A stretch of DNA of 64,000 nucleotides from Yoonia sediminilitoris (GCF_003058085.1 NZ_QBUD01000013.1:1-64000); one strand, 5' to 3'; positions 22,836-32,548 are shown, numbered from the stretch's first letter. Numbers and translations: made by a program. The notes: a model not told the origin generated them from the sequence alone.

Positions 22836-23539
22836 TCGACGATATCTCCTTGCAGGAACGATTTGGCCTCGGCAGTGCGAGGCTTGGAAAAGAACGCGGC
22901 GGCCTGACCATGGTCATGATACTGCCCCTTCAACAAAAAGATGACGTCCTGCGCCAGACGCCTGGCCTGCCCCAGATCGTGGGTCGTCATGATGATGCGC
23001 GTCCCGTCTGCATGGGCTTTGGCCAACAGGGCTTCGATTTCGCGGGTCGAACGCCCGTCAAGGTTGGCGCAAGGCTCATCAAGGAAGAGTACCGCCGGTT
23101 TGCGGATCAATGCCCGACCCAAGGCCAGCTTTTGCTTTTCACCGCCCGACAATCTGGTGGCTGGCCTGTCAATCGCATCAGCAAGGCCCGTCTTGTCGGC
23201 CCATGCCGCGACACGCCGTGCAATGTCAGCCTTGGGCGCTTTGACCAGTTTGAGCGGATAGGCTAGGTTCTGGCCTACCGTCCGGCGCAACATGATCGGG
23301 CTTTGAAACACATAGGCTTGTGACTGGCGCGCCTCTGCATCCGGAACAGACCATTGGATGCGACCGCTCGACAACCGCTCAACCCCGTGCAGCACCTTGA
23401 GCAAGGTGGTCTTGCCCGCACCATTGGGGCCAAGCACGATCGTGATCCCTGCGGGTGCCAGTTCAAAGTTGATCGGCCCCAGAATAGTTTTGCCCCGGCG
23501 TTTCACTGTGGCATCGGTGAGGGTGGCAATCATCGACAT
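22832..23539 (-). CDS. tupC: Tungstate ABC transporter ATP-binding protein
   Basis: The 235-residue ABC ATPase has Walker A GPNGAGKTTLLKVL, signature LSGGEKQKLALGRAL, Walker B AVLFLDEPCANLDG and the H-loop TTHDLGQARRLA. It would power tungstate uptake with TupA and TupB. I start it at the ATG at 23539 (MSMIATLTDATVKRRG), which overlaps the tupB stop as TGATG; a GTG two codons earlier is possible. Its stop overlaps the tupA start as ATGA. The overlaps indicate one translationally coupled operon. Confidence 0.9.
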   Translation of the reverse strand: MSMIATLTDATVKRRGKTILGPINFELAPAGITIVLGPNGAGKTTLLKVLHGVERLSSGRIQWSVPDAEARQSQAYVFQSPIMLRRTVGQNLAYPLKLVKAPKADIARRVAAWADKTGLADAIDRPATRLSGGEKQKLALGRALIRKPAVLFLDEPCANLDGRSTREIEALLAKAHADGTRIIMTTHDLGQARRLAQDVIFLLKGQYHDHGQAAAFFSKPRTAEAKSFLQGDIVE

Positions 23540-24243
23540 CACCACCGCCCTTCCCGTTCAGTGCGGGACAACACATGGATGGCAAAATTGACGATCATGG
23601 CCAGCGCGATCAGCACAAAGCCCAGTCCAAGGGCGAGGGCAAAGTCGCCTTTGCCTGTCTCAAGCGCGATTGCTGTGGTCAGCACCCGTGTTGCATGGTC
23701 GATGTTGCCGCCTACGATCATGATCGCCCCGACTTCACCGATAGCGCGCCCAAAACCGGCCAATGCTGCGGTCAGCAAGGCCCGTCTGCCATCAAAAATG
23801 AGTGTGCCGATGCGTTGCCGGTTGCTGGTGTTGAGCGAAATCAGCAGGTCGTGATATTCAGCCCAGAGTTCGCGCATGGCCTGATGGGTGATCGACGCGA
23901 TCAGTGGGGTAATGATGATGACCTGCGCCATGATCATGGCGGTTGGCGTGAACAACAGCCCCATGACCCCAAAGGGGCCAGAGCGTGACAACAACAGATA
24001 GACGATCAGCCCCACAACAACCGGCGGCAGTCCCATCAGCGCATTCAACACGGCAATCGTGGCCCGACGGTAGCGAAACCGCCGGATCGCAAGCCATGTT
24101 CCAAACGGCAAGGCGATGGCTGACGCGATAATCAACGCGGTCACACTGACCTGCAACGACCGCAGCGTTATTTCGACCAGATCGGGGTCAAGCCGTGCCA
24201 CAAGCCAAAAAGCCGCCTGTAAACCGGCCCAGATTTCATTCAT
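23539..24243 (-). CDS. tupB: Tungstate ABC transporter permease
   Basis: A 234-residue inner-membrane protein with about five hydrophobic segments. The permease EAA-type loop shows as GFGRAIGEVGAIMIVGGNID, typical of sulfate/molybdate/tungstate permeases. It starts at MNEIWAGLQAAFWLVARLD, 15 nt after the stop of the 41-residue peptide gene. This places tupBCA directly downstream of the formate dehydrogenase genes without space for a separate promoter of any size. Confidence 0.9.
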   Translation of the reverse strand: MNEIWAGLQAAFWLVARLDPDLVEITLRSLQVSVTALIIASAIALPFGTWLAIRRFRYRRATIAVLNALMGLPPVVVGLIVYLLLSRSGPFGVMGLLFTPTAMIMAQVIIITPLIASITHQAMRELWAEYHDLLISLNTSNRQRIGTLIFDGRRALLTAALAGFGRAIGEVGAIMIVGGNIDHATRVLTTAIALETGKGDFALALGLGFVLIALAMIVNFAIHVLSRTEREGRW

Positions 24244-24258
24244 AAGCTGGCAGTCTTT

Positions 24259-24384
24259 TTAGTCGAGCCGGACAGAAGCGCTTGCCGTTTGATCCTGACT
24301 GGAAAATCCCGTCCGGATCAGAATCTGGTTCGCACCGACTGCGATGATGGCGATGGCTGCAAATGCGGAGAGCATGGCTTTCAT
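24259..24384 (-). CDS. 41-residue peptide at the end of the FDH genes
   Basis: ATG 24384 to TAA 24259 encodes 41 residues. It starts MKAMLSAFAAIAIIAVGANQ and ends in a polar tail with SASVRLD. The N-terminal half is one hydrophobic helix, so it is probably a single-pass membrane or periplasmic peptide. It lies 1 nt after the WD40-cytochrome stop and 15 nt before tupB, with a GGGAA-type site upstream, so it is translated in the same operon. I know no function. The tight packing supports a real gene, perhaps a small subunit or assembly factor of the membrane FDH complex. Confidence 0.65.
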   Translation of the reverse strand: MKAMLSAFAAIAIIAVGANQILIRTGFSSQDQTASASVRLD

Positions 24385-24385
24385 T

Positions 24386-25696
24386 TCAGTTCCCTTCTGC
24401 TGCGGTTGCAGTCCGCAGGTAGTCGATTAGATCCGAGCGATCTCTTTGCTTGGCGATACGCTGCATCGGCATTTTTGTACCCGGAATATAGTGATCCGGA
24501 CCTGCGTCAAACAAATCATTTATGGTCTCGTCTGACCAGACGATTTCAGAACCTGTGAGCGTTTCGGAATAGGCGTAGTCGCTGACCGTGCCAGCGCGTC
24601 GCCCGAAAAGGTTTTGGAGTGTTGGACCTGCGCGGCGGGCGCTGGTTTCCGACAGGGTGTGACAGATCGAACATTTGCGTTTGAACTGCCTCTCGCCATT
24701 GCCCATTGTGTCGGGGTCTTGCAGAAAACTGCGCGGCTCACCTGCCATCTGACCATGTTCCCGCATTGTCGCAACAGGCCATGAATACATGATATCTTCG
24801 ATGCCCCCTGCGTGGATATTCTGCCCATCCGGTGAGAAGGCCAGCGCCCAGATTGGTCCCTGTTGCGTGGCCCGGAAGTCGCGTGAAATTTGCATCTTGG
24901 CGGTGTCGATCATCATGATGTAGCCGTCGCCATCACCCACAGCCAATTGCCGCGTTGAAGGGTCATAGGCCAGCGCGAGGATCGGACGGCGCTCCAGCGT
25001 GAAATCACGGATCAAGTCCCCGCTGAGCGGATCAATAAAGCGGGTGCTGCCGTCAACAGCCCCGTAGGCAAGCCAGCCTTCCGCTTCGTTCAGGATCAGT
25101 TCATTCACGCCAAAGCCGTGGCTGGCCAGCAATTGCACTTCGGCGCCGCTGGCCACATCCCAAACCCGGATGGTTCCATCGGTCGACGCGGAATACAGCC
25201 GCTTGCCATCCTCGGTGAAGGCAACGTCATTCACACCCTGCCTGTGACCGCGCAAGAATACCGGATTCGCATCCATTGGCGCGGCGCCATCTGCCGACAG
25301 CGGCCACAAGCCGATGCTGCCGTCCCAACTAGCAGACGCGACGCGCTGCGCGACATGCGATGTGGCCAGGGCGATCACCTTGCCTTGATGCCTGCCCAAA
25401 ACACGGCCTGCCTGCGCTGAGGGCCAGACACGCACCTGAAAATCATCACCCGCAGACAGGGCAATCGTTTCATTCCAGAAGGTCACGACGTTGACCGCCG
25501 CTTCATGCCCGTCAAACCATGTGGGCGTGGTGCTGTCCCAAAGGCCGACGGCATTGTCAAAGCTGGCTGTCGCGATCTGCCCGCTAGGTGACACGGCAAT
25601 ATCCATAATCGGCCCACCATGTCCCCTCAGCGTAAAGAAATCCTGTGCCTGTGCAGGCAGTGTCAGCGCCATAATCAGGCCAAAGGCCCGTAGCAT
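24386..25696 (-). CDS. WD40-repeat protein with C-terminal cytochrome c domain
   Basis: The 436-residue periplasmic protein has a signal peptide (MLRAFGLIMALTLPAQAQ). About seven WD40 repeats follow over residues 20-315, with units ending such as VGLWDSTTPTW and TIRVWDVAS. The C-terminal class I cytochrome c domain has haem motif CSICH near residue 345 and a likely Met ligand in PGTKMPMQRI. The propeller could dock the cytochrome to a partner. Its ATG immediately follows the FDH gamma stop (TAAATG), so it probably moves or accepts electrons for the formate dehydrogenase. The electron route is inferred. Confidence 0.85.
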   Translation of the reverse strand: MLRAFGLIMALTLPAQAQDFFTLRGHGGPIMDIAVSPSGQIATASFDNAVGLWDSTTPTWFDGHEAAVNVVTFWNETIALSAGDDFQVRVWPSAQAGRVLGRHQGKVIALATSHVAQRVASASWDGSIGLWPLSADGAAPMDANPVFLRGHRQGVNDVAFTEDGKRLYSASTDGTIRVWDVASGAEVQLLASHGFGVNELILNEAEGWLAYGAVDGSTRFIDPLSGDLIRDFTLERRPILALAYDPSTRQLAVGDGDGYIMMIDTAKMQISRDFRATQQGPIWALAFSPDGQNIHAGGIEDIMYSWPVATMREHGQMAGEPRSFLQDPDTMGNGERQFKRKCSICHTLSETSARRAGPTLQNLFGRRAGTVSDYAYSETLTGSEIVWSDETINDLFDAGPDHYIPGTKMPMQRIAKQRDRSDLIDYLRTATAAEGN

Positions 25697-26890
25697 TTAT
25701 TCTGCTGGCGTTGCACCGCCGGGTGCAGCACCTTCCTTTTCCTTCACCTCTTCGACCCACAGCGAGTGGTGTTCGCGGGCCCACTGTTCTTCGACCTGCC
25801 CGGTGCCCATGGCGTCATAGGCGCCTTCCATCCCAACGGACCCGATATAGATGTGGGCCAGAATGATCGCCATCAGCACAAAGCTTACGATCGCGTGCCA
25901 CAGTTGGGCCAATTGCATTTCCTCATGCGGCGCGAGCACGGTGGGCAACTCACCCAGCCCAAGCACACCTGAAATGCCAAGGCTGTTCATCTTGGCAAAT
26001 GTCGCGGCAAACATGGGCAGCTCGAACGGGAAAAGCAGCGCCAGACCGCTGACAGAAATGGACGTACCGAGAACGATCACGGACCAGAAGATCAGCTTTT
26101 GTCCGGCATTGAATTTCTTGGCGGGCGGATGTCCTTTGCTGAAGATACCGCCGCCTTTGAGCAACCAGTTGATGTCGGAGCGGTCAGGCAGATTGTGGAT
26201 GACCCACATCACGAAAATCATCACAAGGGCCACCATAAAGGCCCAGGATACGTTGTTATGGACCCACTTTGACCCAACGGCGATAAAGGCAAAGGCTTCG
26301 TGCCCAAAAGCAGGGATCAGGAACTTGCGCCCCAGCAGGGAAATCAGACCGGTGATCCCCAACAGAATAAATGACCCGGCCAGCAGCCAGTGACCGAAAC
26401 GCTCTACGCTCTTGAAACGTTCAATCGTGCGGCCGGTCTTTTCGCCATCAATCCTGATGCGCCCCCGGATCACGAAGAACAGGGCAAGCAGGGCGATGGT
26501 CCCCAGCAGAAGATAACTGCCATAGGTCGAAAGCGGCCCGTCGCGGAACATCAGCCAACGCATACCGCCGTCCTGCACAAGCACGGTTGCAGCAGGGCCA
26601 CTGTTAGAGGCCGTGATATCGGCCGAGTTATAGCGCAACGCACGCCAGAGTTCAGGGTCGGATGCGCCGCCCAAGGTCCCAAGCTGATTGCTGATGTCGG
26701 CGGCGGCGTCGGGATTCCCGATGGCGTCGCGTCGGAAGCTATCGTCAATCTCTTCGCCACGTTGACGGGCCAGAATGTCTTCCAGCGTTTGGGCACCGCC
26801 CGTCGCGGCCCGATCCGGTGCCGTTTCTTGAGCGGAGGCAGTGGATATGAAAAAGGCACTTAGCAACAAAACGATCAGAGCGCGCAACAT
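25697..26890 (-). CDS. fdoI: Formate dehydrogenase gamma subunit (cytochrome b556)
   Basis: The 397-residue protein is the membrane anchor that passes electrons from the beta subunit to quinone through haem b. It has a signal peptide (MLRALIVLLLSAFFISTASA), a periplasmic stretch of about 95 residues, and about five membrane helices between residues 120 and 365. Histidines suited to haem b appear in SVERFGHWLLAG, GSKWVHNNVSWAF and MQLAQLWHAIVS. It lies 87 nt after the beta gene, across a GC-rich hairpin, and directly before the WD40-cytochrome gene. Confidence 0.93.
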   Translation of the reverse strand: MLRALIVLLLSAFFISTASAQETAPDRAATGGAQTLEDILARQRGEEIDDSFRRDAIGNPDAAADISNQLGTLGGASDPELWRALRYNSADITASNSGPAATVLVQDGGMRWLMFRDGPLSTYGSYLLLGTIALLALFFVIRGRIRIDGEKTGRTIERFKSVERFGHWLLAGSFILLGITGLISLLGRKFLIPAFGHEAFAFIAVGSKWVHNNVSWAFMVALVMIFVMWVIHNLPDRSDINWLLKGGGIFSKGHPPAKKFNAGQKLIFWSVIVLGTSISVSGLALLFPFELPMFAATFAKMNSLGISGVLGLGELPTVLAPHEEMQLAQLWHAIVSFVLMAIILAHIYIGSVGMEGAYDAMGTGQVEEQWAREHHSLWVEEVKEKEGAAPGGATPAE

Positions 26891-26921
26891 GTCGGTTCCT
26901 CGGTGTGTGTTGAATAGGTAA

Positions 26922-26944
26922 GGGCGACCCGATTGGGATCGCCC
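26922..26944 (-). other. Hairpin between FDH beta and gamma genes
   Basis: GGGCGACCC (26922-26930) pairs with GGG-A-TCGCCC (26935-26944) with one bulged A and a GATT loop. It lies in the only sizeable gap of the FDH operon. It lacks a strong T-run, so partial attenuation or mRNA processing is more likely than full termination. Confidence 0.45.
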
Positions 26945-26977
26945 CTTCCCTGAATGTTTATCCAGATAAGATGGCCG

Positions 26978-27574
26978 TTAGCCGTCTTTCTGATCGTAAG
27001 CTGTACCCCAACCCCATGCGCCGGACCCGAATCCGCGGGCAACGACACGCTCGCGGTAGATACCCGACACCACGTCACCGTCGCCGGCAAGCAGGGCCTT
27101 GGTTGCGCACATTTCGGCGCAGATTGGCAGCTTGCCTTCTGCGATCCGGTTGCGTCCATACTTGGAAAATTCCGCGTTGGAGTGTGTCTCTTCCGGGCCA
27201 CCGGCGCAGAATGTACATTTGTCCATTTTGCCGCGTGATCCGAAGTTGCCAGCCTGCGGGAACTGCGGCGCACCGAATGGGCACGCATAGAAACAGTAAC
27301 CACAGCCAATGCACAGGTCCTTGGAGTGAAGAACCACCCCTTCTTCATTCTGGTAGAAGCAATCCACAGGACAAACGGCCATACAAGGCGCGTCTGAACA
27401 ATGCATGCAGGCCACAGAAATCGACCGCTCACCGGGGCTGCCATCGTTGATCGTCACCACCTTGCGGCGGTTGATCCCCCATGGCACCTCATGTTCGTTT
27501 TTACAGGCTGTTACACAGGCATTGCATTCAATGCAGCGTTCAGCATCTACGAGAAACTTAGCTCTAGCACCCAT
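26978..27574 (-). CDS. fdh3B: Formate dehydrogenase beta subunit, 4Fe-4S
   Basis: A 198-residue electron-transfer subunit. Cysteine groups for four 4Fe-4S clusters are visible: [38 protein letters not shown], and CTFCAGG plus [11 protein letters not shown]. It is shorter than E. coli FdnH/FdoH (about 300 residues) and lacks their C-terminal membrane helix, matching the FDH3-type beta subunit. It would exit with the alpha subunit through the Tat system. It follows the alpha gene by 13 nt. Confidence 0.93.
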   Translation of the reverse strand: MGARAKFLVDAERCIECNACVTACKNEHEVPWGINRRKVVTINDGSPGERSISVACMHCSDAPCMAVCPVDCFYQNEEGVVLHSKDLCIGCGYCFYACPFGAPQFPQAGNFGSRGKMDKCTFCAGGPEETHSNAEFSKYGRNRIAEGKLPICAEMCATKALLAGDGDVVSGIYRERVVARGFGSGAWGWGTAYDQKDG

Positions 27575-27587
27575 AATCTTATCCTTC

Positions 27588-30476
27588 TCACGCTGTCCAG
27601 ATTTTGCAAAGAGTGGCTTTCGTCTCTTGCATCTGGGTCACTGAATCGTAGCCGTAGGTTTGTGCGGTGTTGGTGCTTTCACCCAATACGTAGGGGTCTG
27701 CACCTTCTGGGTATTTGTCCCGCAGATCGACGCCTTCCATGTGGCCGCCAAAGTGGAACGGCATAAAGGCTACGCCTTCGCCAACCCGCTCGGTGACCAT
27801 GGCCATGACTTTGACCTTGCCGCCTTCAGGGCCTTCGACCCAGACTTGCGCACCGTCACGTACGCCCAGATTGTTGGCGTCACGTGTGTTGATTTCAACA
27901 AACATGTCCTGCTGTAGCTCGGCCAACCATGGGTTGGACCGGGTTTCATCACCACCGCCCTCATATTCAACCAGACGACCGGAGGTCAGAATGATCGGAT
28001 AGTCTTCGCTGAAATCCTGCTTCTGGATCGACGCATACATTGTCGGCAGACGATAGAACTTCCGGTCTTCGTAAGTCGGATAGTCCGCAACAAGGTCACG
28101 ACGGTTCGAGTAAAGCGGTTCACGATGCAGCGGAATAGGATCAGGGAAGGTCCAGACAACCGCACGGGCCTTTGCGTTCCCAAACGGCGCACATTCGTGG
28201 GCGATGGCGACCCGCTGGATGCCACCTGAAAGGTCGGTTTTCCAGTTGGTTTTTGGACCCGCGACAGCGTCAATGGCGGCCCGCTCTTCTGCGGTCAGAT
28301 CGCCATCCCAGCCCAGATCCATCAACATCTGCATGGTGAATTCGGGATAACCATCCTGAATTTCGGACCCGGCGGAATAAACACCCTCGGCCAGCAGATT
28401 GTCACCGTCACGTTCAACGCCGAAACGGGCGCGGAACGTCAAACCACCTTCAGACACCGGCTTTGACATGTCATAAAGGTTGGGTGTGCCGGGGTGGTTC
28501 ATCTCGGGCGTGCCCCAGCATGGCCATGGCATACCGTAGTAATCACCATCAGCAGGGCCACCAACCGCCTGAAGCGTTGTCCGGTCAAAGGTATGCTGGT
28601 TGGCCATGTGCTTCTTGATGCGCTCAGGGCTTTGACCCGTATAACCGACGGTCCACATGCCGCTGTTGAATTCGCGTGTCACGCTCTCAACAACGGGTGT
28701 CTCGGCGTCTTCCATTTCGATGTTCCGGAAGAAACGATCAGCCCAGCCAAACTTGTTTGCAAACTTGGCCATGATTACTTCGTCAGGCAGGCTTTCGAAC
28801 AGAGGGTCGACAACTTTTTCACGCCACTGGATCGACCGGTTTGATGCGGTGACAGAGCCATGGGTTTCAAACTGGGTACAGGCCGGCAACAGATATACAC
28901 CGTCAGTCCTGTCCTGCATAACAGCCGACACGGTTGGATAAGGGTCAACCACGACGAGCATATCAAGCTGCTCCATCGCTGTTTTCATTTCCTTTTGCCG
29001 GGTTTGTGAGTTGGGCGCATGGCCCCACAAGACCATAGCACGGACTTTATCGGGGTTATCCATATTCGCAGGGTCTTCAAGGACCCCATCGATCCAACGG
29101 CTGACAGGGATGCCGATTTGGTTCATCAGTGGCTTGTCTTCCCCATCAATAGATGCGGTAACGAACTGACCTTTGAGCCAGTCAAGGTCTTCACCCCAGA
29201 CCCGTGCCCAGTGGGCCCAAGCACCATCGGAAAGACCGTAGTAGCCCGGCAGTGTGTGCGACAGAACGCCAAGGTCGGTTGCACCCTGCACGTTGTCATG
29301 GCCGCGGAAAATGTTCGTTCCGCCGCCGGATGTACCCATGTTGCCAAGGGCAAGCTGCAACACGCAGTAAGCGCGTGTGTTGTTGTTACCGTTGGTGTGC
29401 TGCGTTCCACCCATGCACCAGATCACGGTGCCGGGACGGTTGTTGGCCAATGTCCGGGCCACGCGCTGCAGTTGCGAACCCGGCGTGCCGGTGACGCGCT
29501 CGACCTCTTCGGGGTTCCACTTGGCGACTTCTTGCTTGATCTGGTCCATGCCCCACACACGGGTGCGGATGAATTCCTGATCTTCCCAGCCGTTTTCAAA
29601 GATGTGCCACAGAATACCCCAGACCAGCGCCACGTCTGAGCCGGGACGGAAGCGCACAAACTCATCAGCATGTGCGGCCGTGCGAGTAAAGCGCGGATCG
29701 CAGACGATCAAAGGCGCGTTGTTCTGTTCTTTCGCTTTCAGAACGTGCAGCAGGGACACCGGATGCGCCTCTGCGGGGTTTCCGCCGATGATAAAGATCG
29801 CTTTGGAGTTGTGGATATCGTTGTAGCTGTTGGTCATGGCGCCGTAGCCCCATGTGTTCGCCACACCGGCCACAGTGGTCGAGTGGCAAATCCGGGCTTG
29901 GTGATCCACGTTGTTGGTGCCCCAGTAAGCAGCAAACTTGCGGAACAGATAGGCCTGTTCGTTGTTATGCTTGGCAGAACCCAGCCAATAAACGCTGTCA
30001 GGGCCGCTTTCTTCGCGGATTTGCATCATGCCGTCACCGATTTCGTCAATCGCCTGTTCCCAGCTGATACGGACCCACTCGCCGTTTTCCTTTTTCATCG
30101 GATACTTCAGGCGACGCTCACCGTGGGCATGCTCGCGGACCGCAGCACCTTTTGCGCAGTGGGCCCCAAGGTTGAATGGGCTATCCCAGCCGGGCTCTTG
30201 CCCGGTCCAGACACCGTTTGACACTTCGGCAATGACTGTACAACCGACCGAACAGTGGGTGCAGACCGATTTTACTGTCTCGACAACTGCGGATGAGGTC
30301 TGCGCGGCAGCAGGTGCAACAGCACCGCCCGCAGCAGAGATTGCGGCAAGTCCACCGATTGCCAAACCAGAGCCACGCAGAAACGCGCGGCGATCGACAG
30401 ATTTCTCTGCGACGTCTGATAAAATTCCGGTCCGCTGCGCACGCCGCGCGACCCCATTGGTCTTTTTCCTAAGCAT
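27588..30476 (-). CDS. fdhA: Formate dehydrogenase alpha (catalytic) subunit, Mo/W bis-MGD
   Basis: The 962-residue catalytic subunit oxidises formate to CO2. It has a Tat signal ([15 protein letters not shown]), an N-terminal 4Fe-4S motif (CTHCSVGC plus HCAKG), and the active-site segment [15 protein letters not shown]. Cys197 there occupies the position of selenocysteine in E. coli FdnG, so this is a Cys-type enzyme. The C-terminal domain binds the pterin cofactor. I chose the ATG at 30476 because GGGAG lies six bases upstream; a longer in-frame start exists at 30500. Co-location with a tungstate transporter suggests tungsten at the active site; that is inference. Confidence 0.95.
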   Translation of the reverse strand: MLRKKTNGVARRAQRTGILSDVAEKSVDRRAFLRGSGLAIGGLAAISAAGGAVAPAAAQTSSAVVETVKSVCTHCSVGCTVIAEVSNGVWTGQEPGWDSPFNLGAHCAKGAAVREHAHGERRLKYPMKKENGEWVRISWEQAIDEIGDGMMQIREESGPDSVYWLGSAKHNNEQAYLFRKFAAYWGTNNVDHQARICHSTTVAGVANTWGYGAMTNSYNDIHNSKAIFIIGGNPAEAHPVSLLHVLKAKEQNNAPLIVCDPRFTRTAAHADEFVRFRPGSDVALVWGILWHIFENGWEDQEFIRTRVWGMDQIKQEVAKWNPEEVERVTGTPGSQLQRVARTLANNRPGTVIWCMGGTQHTNGNNNTRAYCVLQLALGNMGTSGGGTNIFRGHDNVQGATDLGVLSHTLPGYYGLSDGAWAHWARVWGEDLDWLKGQFVTASIDGEDKPLMNQIGIPVSRWIDGVLEDPANMDNPDKVRAMVLWGHAPNSQTRQKEMKTAMEQLDMLVVVDPYPTVSAVMQDRTDGVYLLPACTQFETHGSVTASNRSIQWREKVVDPLFESLPDEVIMAKFANKFGWADRFFRNIEMEDAETPVVESVTREFNSGMWTVGYTGQSPERIKKHMANQHTFDRTTLQAVGGPADGDYYGMPWPCWGTPEMNHPGTPNLYDMSKPVSEGGLTFRARFGVERDGDNLLAEGVYSAGSEIQDGYPEFTMQMLMDLGWDGDLTAEERAAIDAVAGPKTNWKTDLSGGIQRVAIAHECAPFGNAKARAVVWTFPDPIPLHREPLYSNRRDLVADYPTYEDRKFYRLPTMYASIQKQDFSEDYPIILTSGRLVEYEGGGDETRSNPWLAELQQDMFVEINTRDANNLGVRDGAQVWVEGPEGGKVKVMAMVTERVGEGVAFMPFHFGGHMEGVDLRDKYPEGADPYVLGESTNTAQTYGYDSVTQMQETKATLCKIWTA

Positions 30477-30539
30477 CTTATTCTCCCTTGCGGCCATCAA
30501 TCAGGTGGCTAGGTGATTATCGTTTTGGCCAGACGTGTC

Positions 30540-30725
30540 CTAGAAGCGGGCGCTGTCCAGGTAAGCGCGCGTATGCGCTGTGTCTTGCATCTTTTCAGAC
30601 GTCAGATCGACTGTCTGCGCCTCTGCCGATGTGGCAGTGGCTGCAATGGCTACAGCAGCTGGTGCCGCAGTTCCCGCCAGTTTGAGAAAATCGCGGCGGC
30701 TGGCACCTTCGGTTTTCTTGGTCAT
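30540..30725 (-). CDS. Small Tat-signal protein of the FDH region
   Basis: The 61-residue product is almost entirely a twin-arginine signal (MTKKTEGASRRDFLKLAGTA, hydrophobic stretch, then SAEAQ). About 20 mature residues follow (TVDLTSEKMQDTAHTRAYLD). It matches the known formate dehydrogenase region Tat target family. GGGAGACA precedes the ATG at 30725. It lies 63 nt upstream of the alpha subunit gene. It may guide FDH export or be a small subunit; the family has no established activity that I know of. Confidence 0.85.
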   Translation of the reverse strand: MTKKTEGASRRDFLKLAGTAAPAAVAIAATATSAEAQTVDLTSEKMQDTAHTRAYLDSARF

Positions 30726-30780
30726 TGGGATGTCTCCCTTCCCTGTTATGGCGAGCATCCCCGCCGGTTTCGCGCAGATG

Positions 30781-31386
30781 TTACCCTGCTGTCATTCTGA
30801 ACGCTTCGCGCTCAACATTCATAAAGGCGCGGCCAACACTGCCGACAGACGCATAAAGCACAGAATTCTTGGCCGCTTCGAGATCGGCAAAAAACAGACC
30901 GGCCCAAGGGGCGATATGCTGGTTGAAAAAGGCCTTTTGCACATCAAGCGACGCAGGCGCGCGGAAGCGGCCCACGATCATCCCAGCCATCATTTCCATC
31001 AAGGATGCGATGTTGTCCTCGGGCTCGAACACATTGTCGGCACGGGTCATGCCCTGCGCCATCATATCCGTCCGCAGAGCCGCCAGCGGCTTTTCATTGA
31101 GAAAGCCGGTCAGATAGTAGCTGGCATAGGGCAGCAACTCACCTCGGCCCAGCCCGATGAAAAGCGCGTTGAATTCACTTTGCACAGCGCGCGGCTTTGA
31201 CACTTTGGCCACCCGCGACAGACTTGCGATGGCGGTGCCCAGCTCTGTATCGTCGCCCGACAGGCCCGCGCACTGATCCAGCAAAAACTGGTCAGGCGGG
31301 CCGGACAGGATCAGGCCCAGAAAGTTATACAGGTCCGCACGCAAGCGATCTTCTGAAGCGACGGGTATTTCAGCTGCCATATTCAC
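30781..31386 (-). CDS. TorD-family chaperone for formate dehydrogenase
   Basis: The 201-residue, mostly helical cytosolic protein fits the TorD/DmsD family of chaperones for Tat-exported molybdo- or tungsto-enzymes. The segments LRADLYNFLGLILSGPPDQF and YASYYLTGFLNEKPLAALR correspond to conserved family regions. It would hold the alpha subunit during cofactor insertion. A GTG at 31386 overlaps the DUF3306 stop as GTGA and has AGGA six bases upstream; an ATG two codons later is possible. Located between accessory genes and the structural genes. Confidence 0.85.
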   Translation of the reverse strand: MNMAAEIPVASEDRLRADLYNFLGLILSGPPDQFLLDQCAGLSGDDTELGTAIASLSRVAKVSKPRAVQSEFNALFIGLGRGELLPYASYYLTGFLNEKPLAALRTDMMAQGMTRADNVFEPEDNIASLMEMMAGMIVGRFRAPASLDVQKAFFNQHIAPWAGLFFADLEAAKNSVLYASVGSVGRAFMNVEREAFRMTAG

Positions 31387-31988
31387 GCGTTTTCCTCGAT
31401 ACGAAACGTCATACGACGCGGGGTTGGGGCGACCTGGGCCTCTACTTCATCGATAGTCTGGTCAGGCTCATCAGACGTCAAAGCCACGGGCGCGTCGTCA
31501 GCGGCAGCGATCAGATCATCCGGCTGTGACAGATCCTCGGCCGATTCTTCGGCCTCAATCGCCTCGGCAGCCTCCAATTCGGTAGCCTGCCGGGCCATTT
31601 CCTCGACATGTTTCATCATGCCCTTCCCGACCTGATAGGCAGTCTGCAAGTTTTCAACGACATTCGCGCCGTCGGTGAAATCCTCGCCGTAGTCGACCAG
31701 CATATCAACGTTCGCCAAGACAGGATTTGACCGCCACAAGGTGCGCAATGCCCGACGGCGGATGCGGTCCGGGACAGCCTTTGCCATGAATGCGGAAAAG
31801 TCATCGCCCAGAGACAGTGTATCGGGGTCGGGCAATTCCAGCGCCGACAGAACCTCTGCATCGGACATTTCGTCGAATGCTGCCTGCTCGTCGGCTGCTG
31901 ACTGCGCGGCCACAGCGGATTGCGCTGCCTGTTCCTCGGCCAGAACCGCCTTTTTGCGTCGCGCCCAGAAACTCGCTGTGTCGCTCAA
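31383..31988 (-). CDS. DUF3306 domain protein
   Basis: The 201-residue acidic cytosolic protein starts MSDTASFWARRKKAVLAEEQ and has the family core SDAEVLSALELPDPDTLSLG, then RRRALRTLWRSNPVLANVD with LVDYGEDF. The last 70 residues are a low-complexity Glu/Ala/Asp tail. DUF3306 proteins are found almost only in formate dehydrogenase loci, next to DUF3305, and probably serve maturation. It overlaps the genes on both sides by 4 nt, so it is tightly coupled. Confidence 0.85.
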   Translation of the reverse strand: MSDTASFWARRKKAVLAEEQAAQSAVAAQSAADEQAAFDEMSDAEVLSALELPDPDTLSLGDDFSAFMAKAVPDRIRRRALRTLWRSNPVLANVDMLVDYGEDFTDGANVVENLQTAYQVGKGMMKHVEEMARQATELEAAEAIEAEESAEDLSQPDDLIAAADDAPVALTSDEPDQTIDEVEAQVAPTPRRMTFRIEENA

Positions 31989-32548
31989 TGCACCTGCTCC
32001 TTACGGGCACCGGGGGCACGGTACACATCGGCTGCCTGCCGGATACGCGCGTCACCTATCCCATCTTGCTTCCGGTCTACGCGATGCTTGTCGCGGCGAC
32101 GCTTGATGAACTCTTCATCCTCGTGATGTGCCTCGACAAAATCACGGACCCAAGCCATCAGCCCTTCGGGCATCGGCACTTTCTCCACCAACTCTTCGCC
32201 CGAGTCCGCATAGTCCTGCGCCTCGTAAGGGGAGGCCGTGACAAGAATGATATCGAGCGGGTTGTCGGTCATGGATTCGCGCATCACCACGTAAACAGCA
32301 GGAATCTTGGCGGACAATCCGTGCAGGTAAGCTTCGGTATCCGAGCGGAACAATTCCAAAGGGAGCGTGGCCGCATGGAATTCCACTGCATCACCGTCGC
32401 GGCGCAACTCTTTCCAGTGAGAGTCCCCGGCACCCGGCAAAACGGCGACGGCTTTCCAGACGTATTTTGCCCAACGTGTGACGCCCGGCACTCTCCGTAT
32501 GACAACTCCGAGCGGAATAGACATAGATTTTGTGTCGGTCGTCTGCAA
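31985..32548 (-). CDS. DUF3305 domain protein
   Basis: The 187-residue protein has the DUF3305 core (IPLGVVIRRVPGVTRWAKYV, then LFRSDTEAYLHGLSAKIPAV). A TTG at 32548 is preferred because GGGGG lies six bases upstream. An ATG eight codons later, at the start of the conserved region, has no visible site. It is the first gene of the formate dehydrogenase operon. The C-terminus is rich in Lys and Arg. The biochemical function is unknown; an FDH assembly role is inferred from constant association. Confidence 0.85.
   Translation of the reverse strand: MQTTDTKSMSIPLGVVIRRVPGVTRWAKYVWKAVAVLPGAGDSHWKELRRDGDAVEFHAATLPLELFRSDTEAYLHGLSAKIPAVYVVMRESMTDNPLDIILVTASPYEAQDYADSGEELVEKVPMPEGLMAWVRDFVEAHHEDEEFIKRRRDKHRVDRKQDGIGDARIRQAADVYRAPGARKEQVH

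Noticed and set aside
29881..29890. Selenocysteine in formate dehydrogenase
   Set aside because: The active-site codon is TGC (Cys197), not TGA, and the frame is open throughout.
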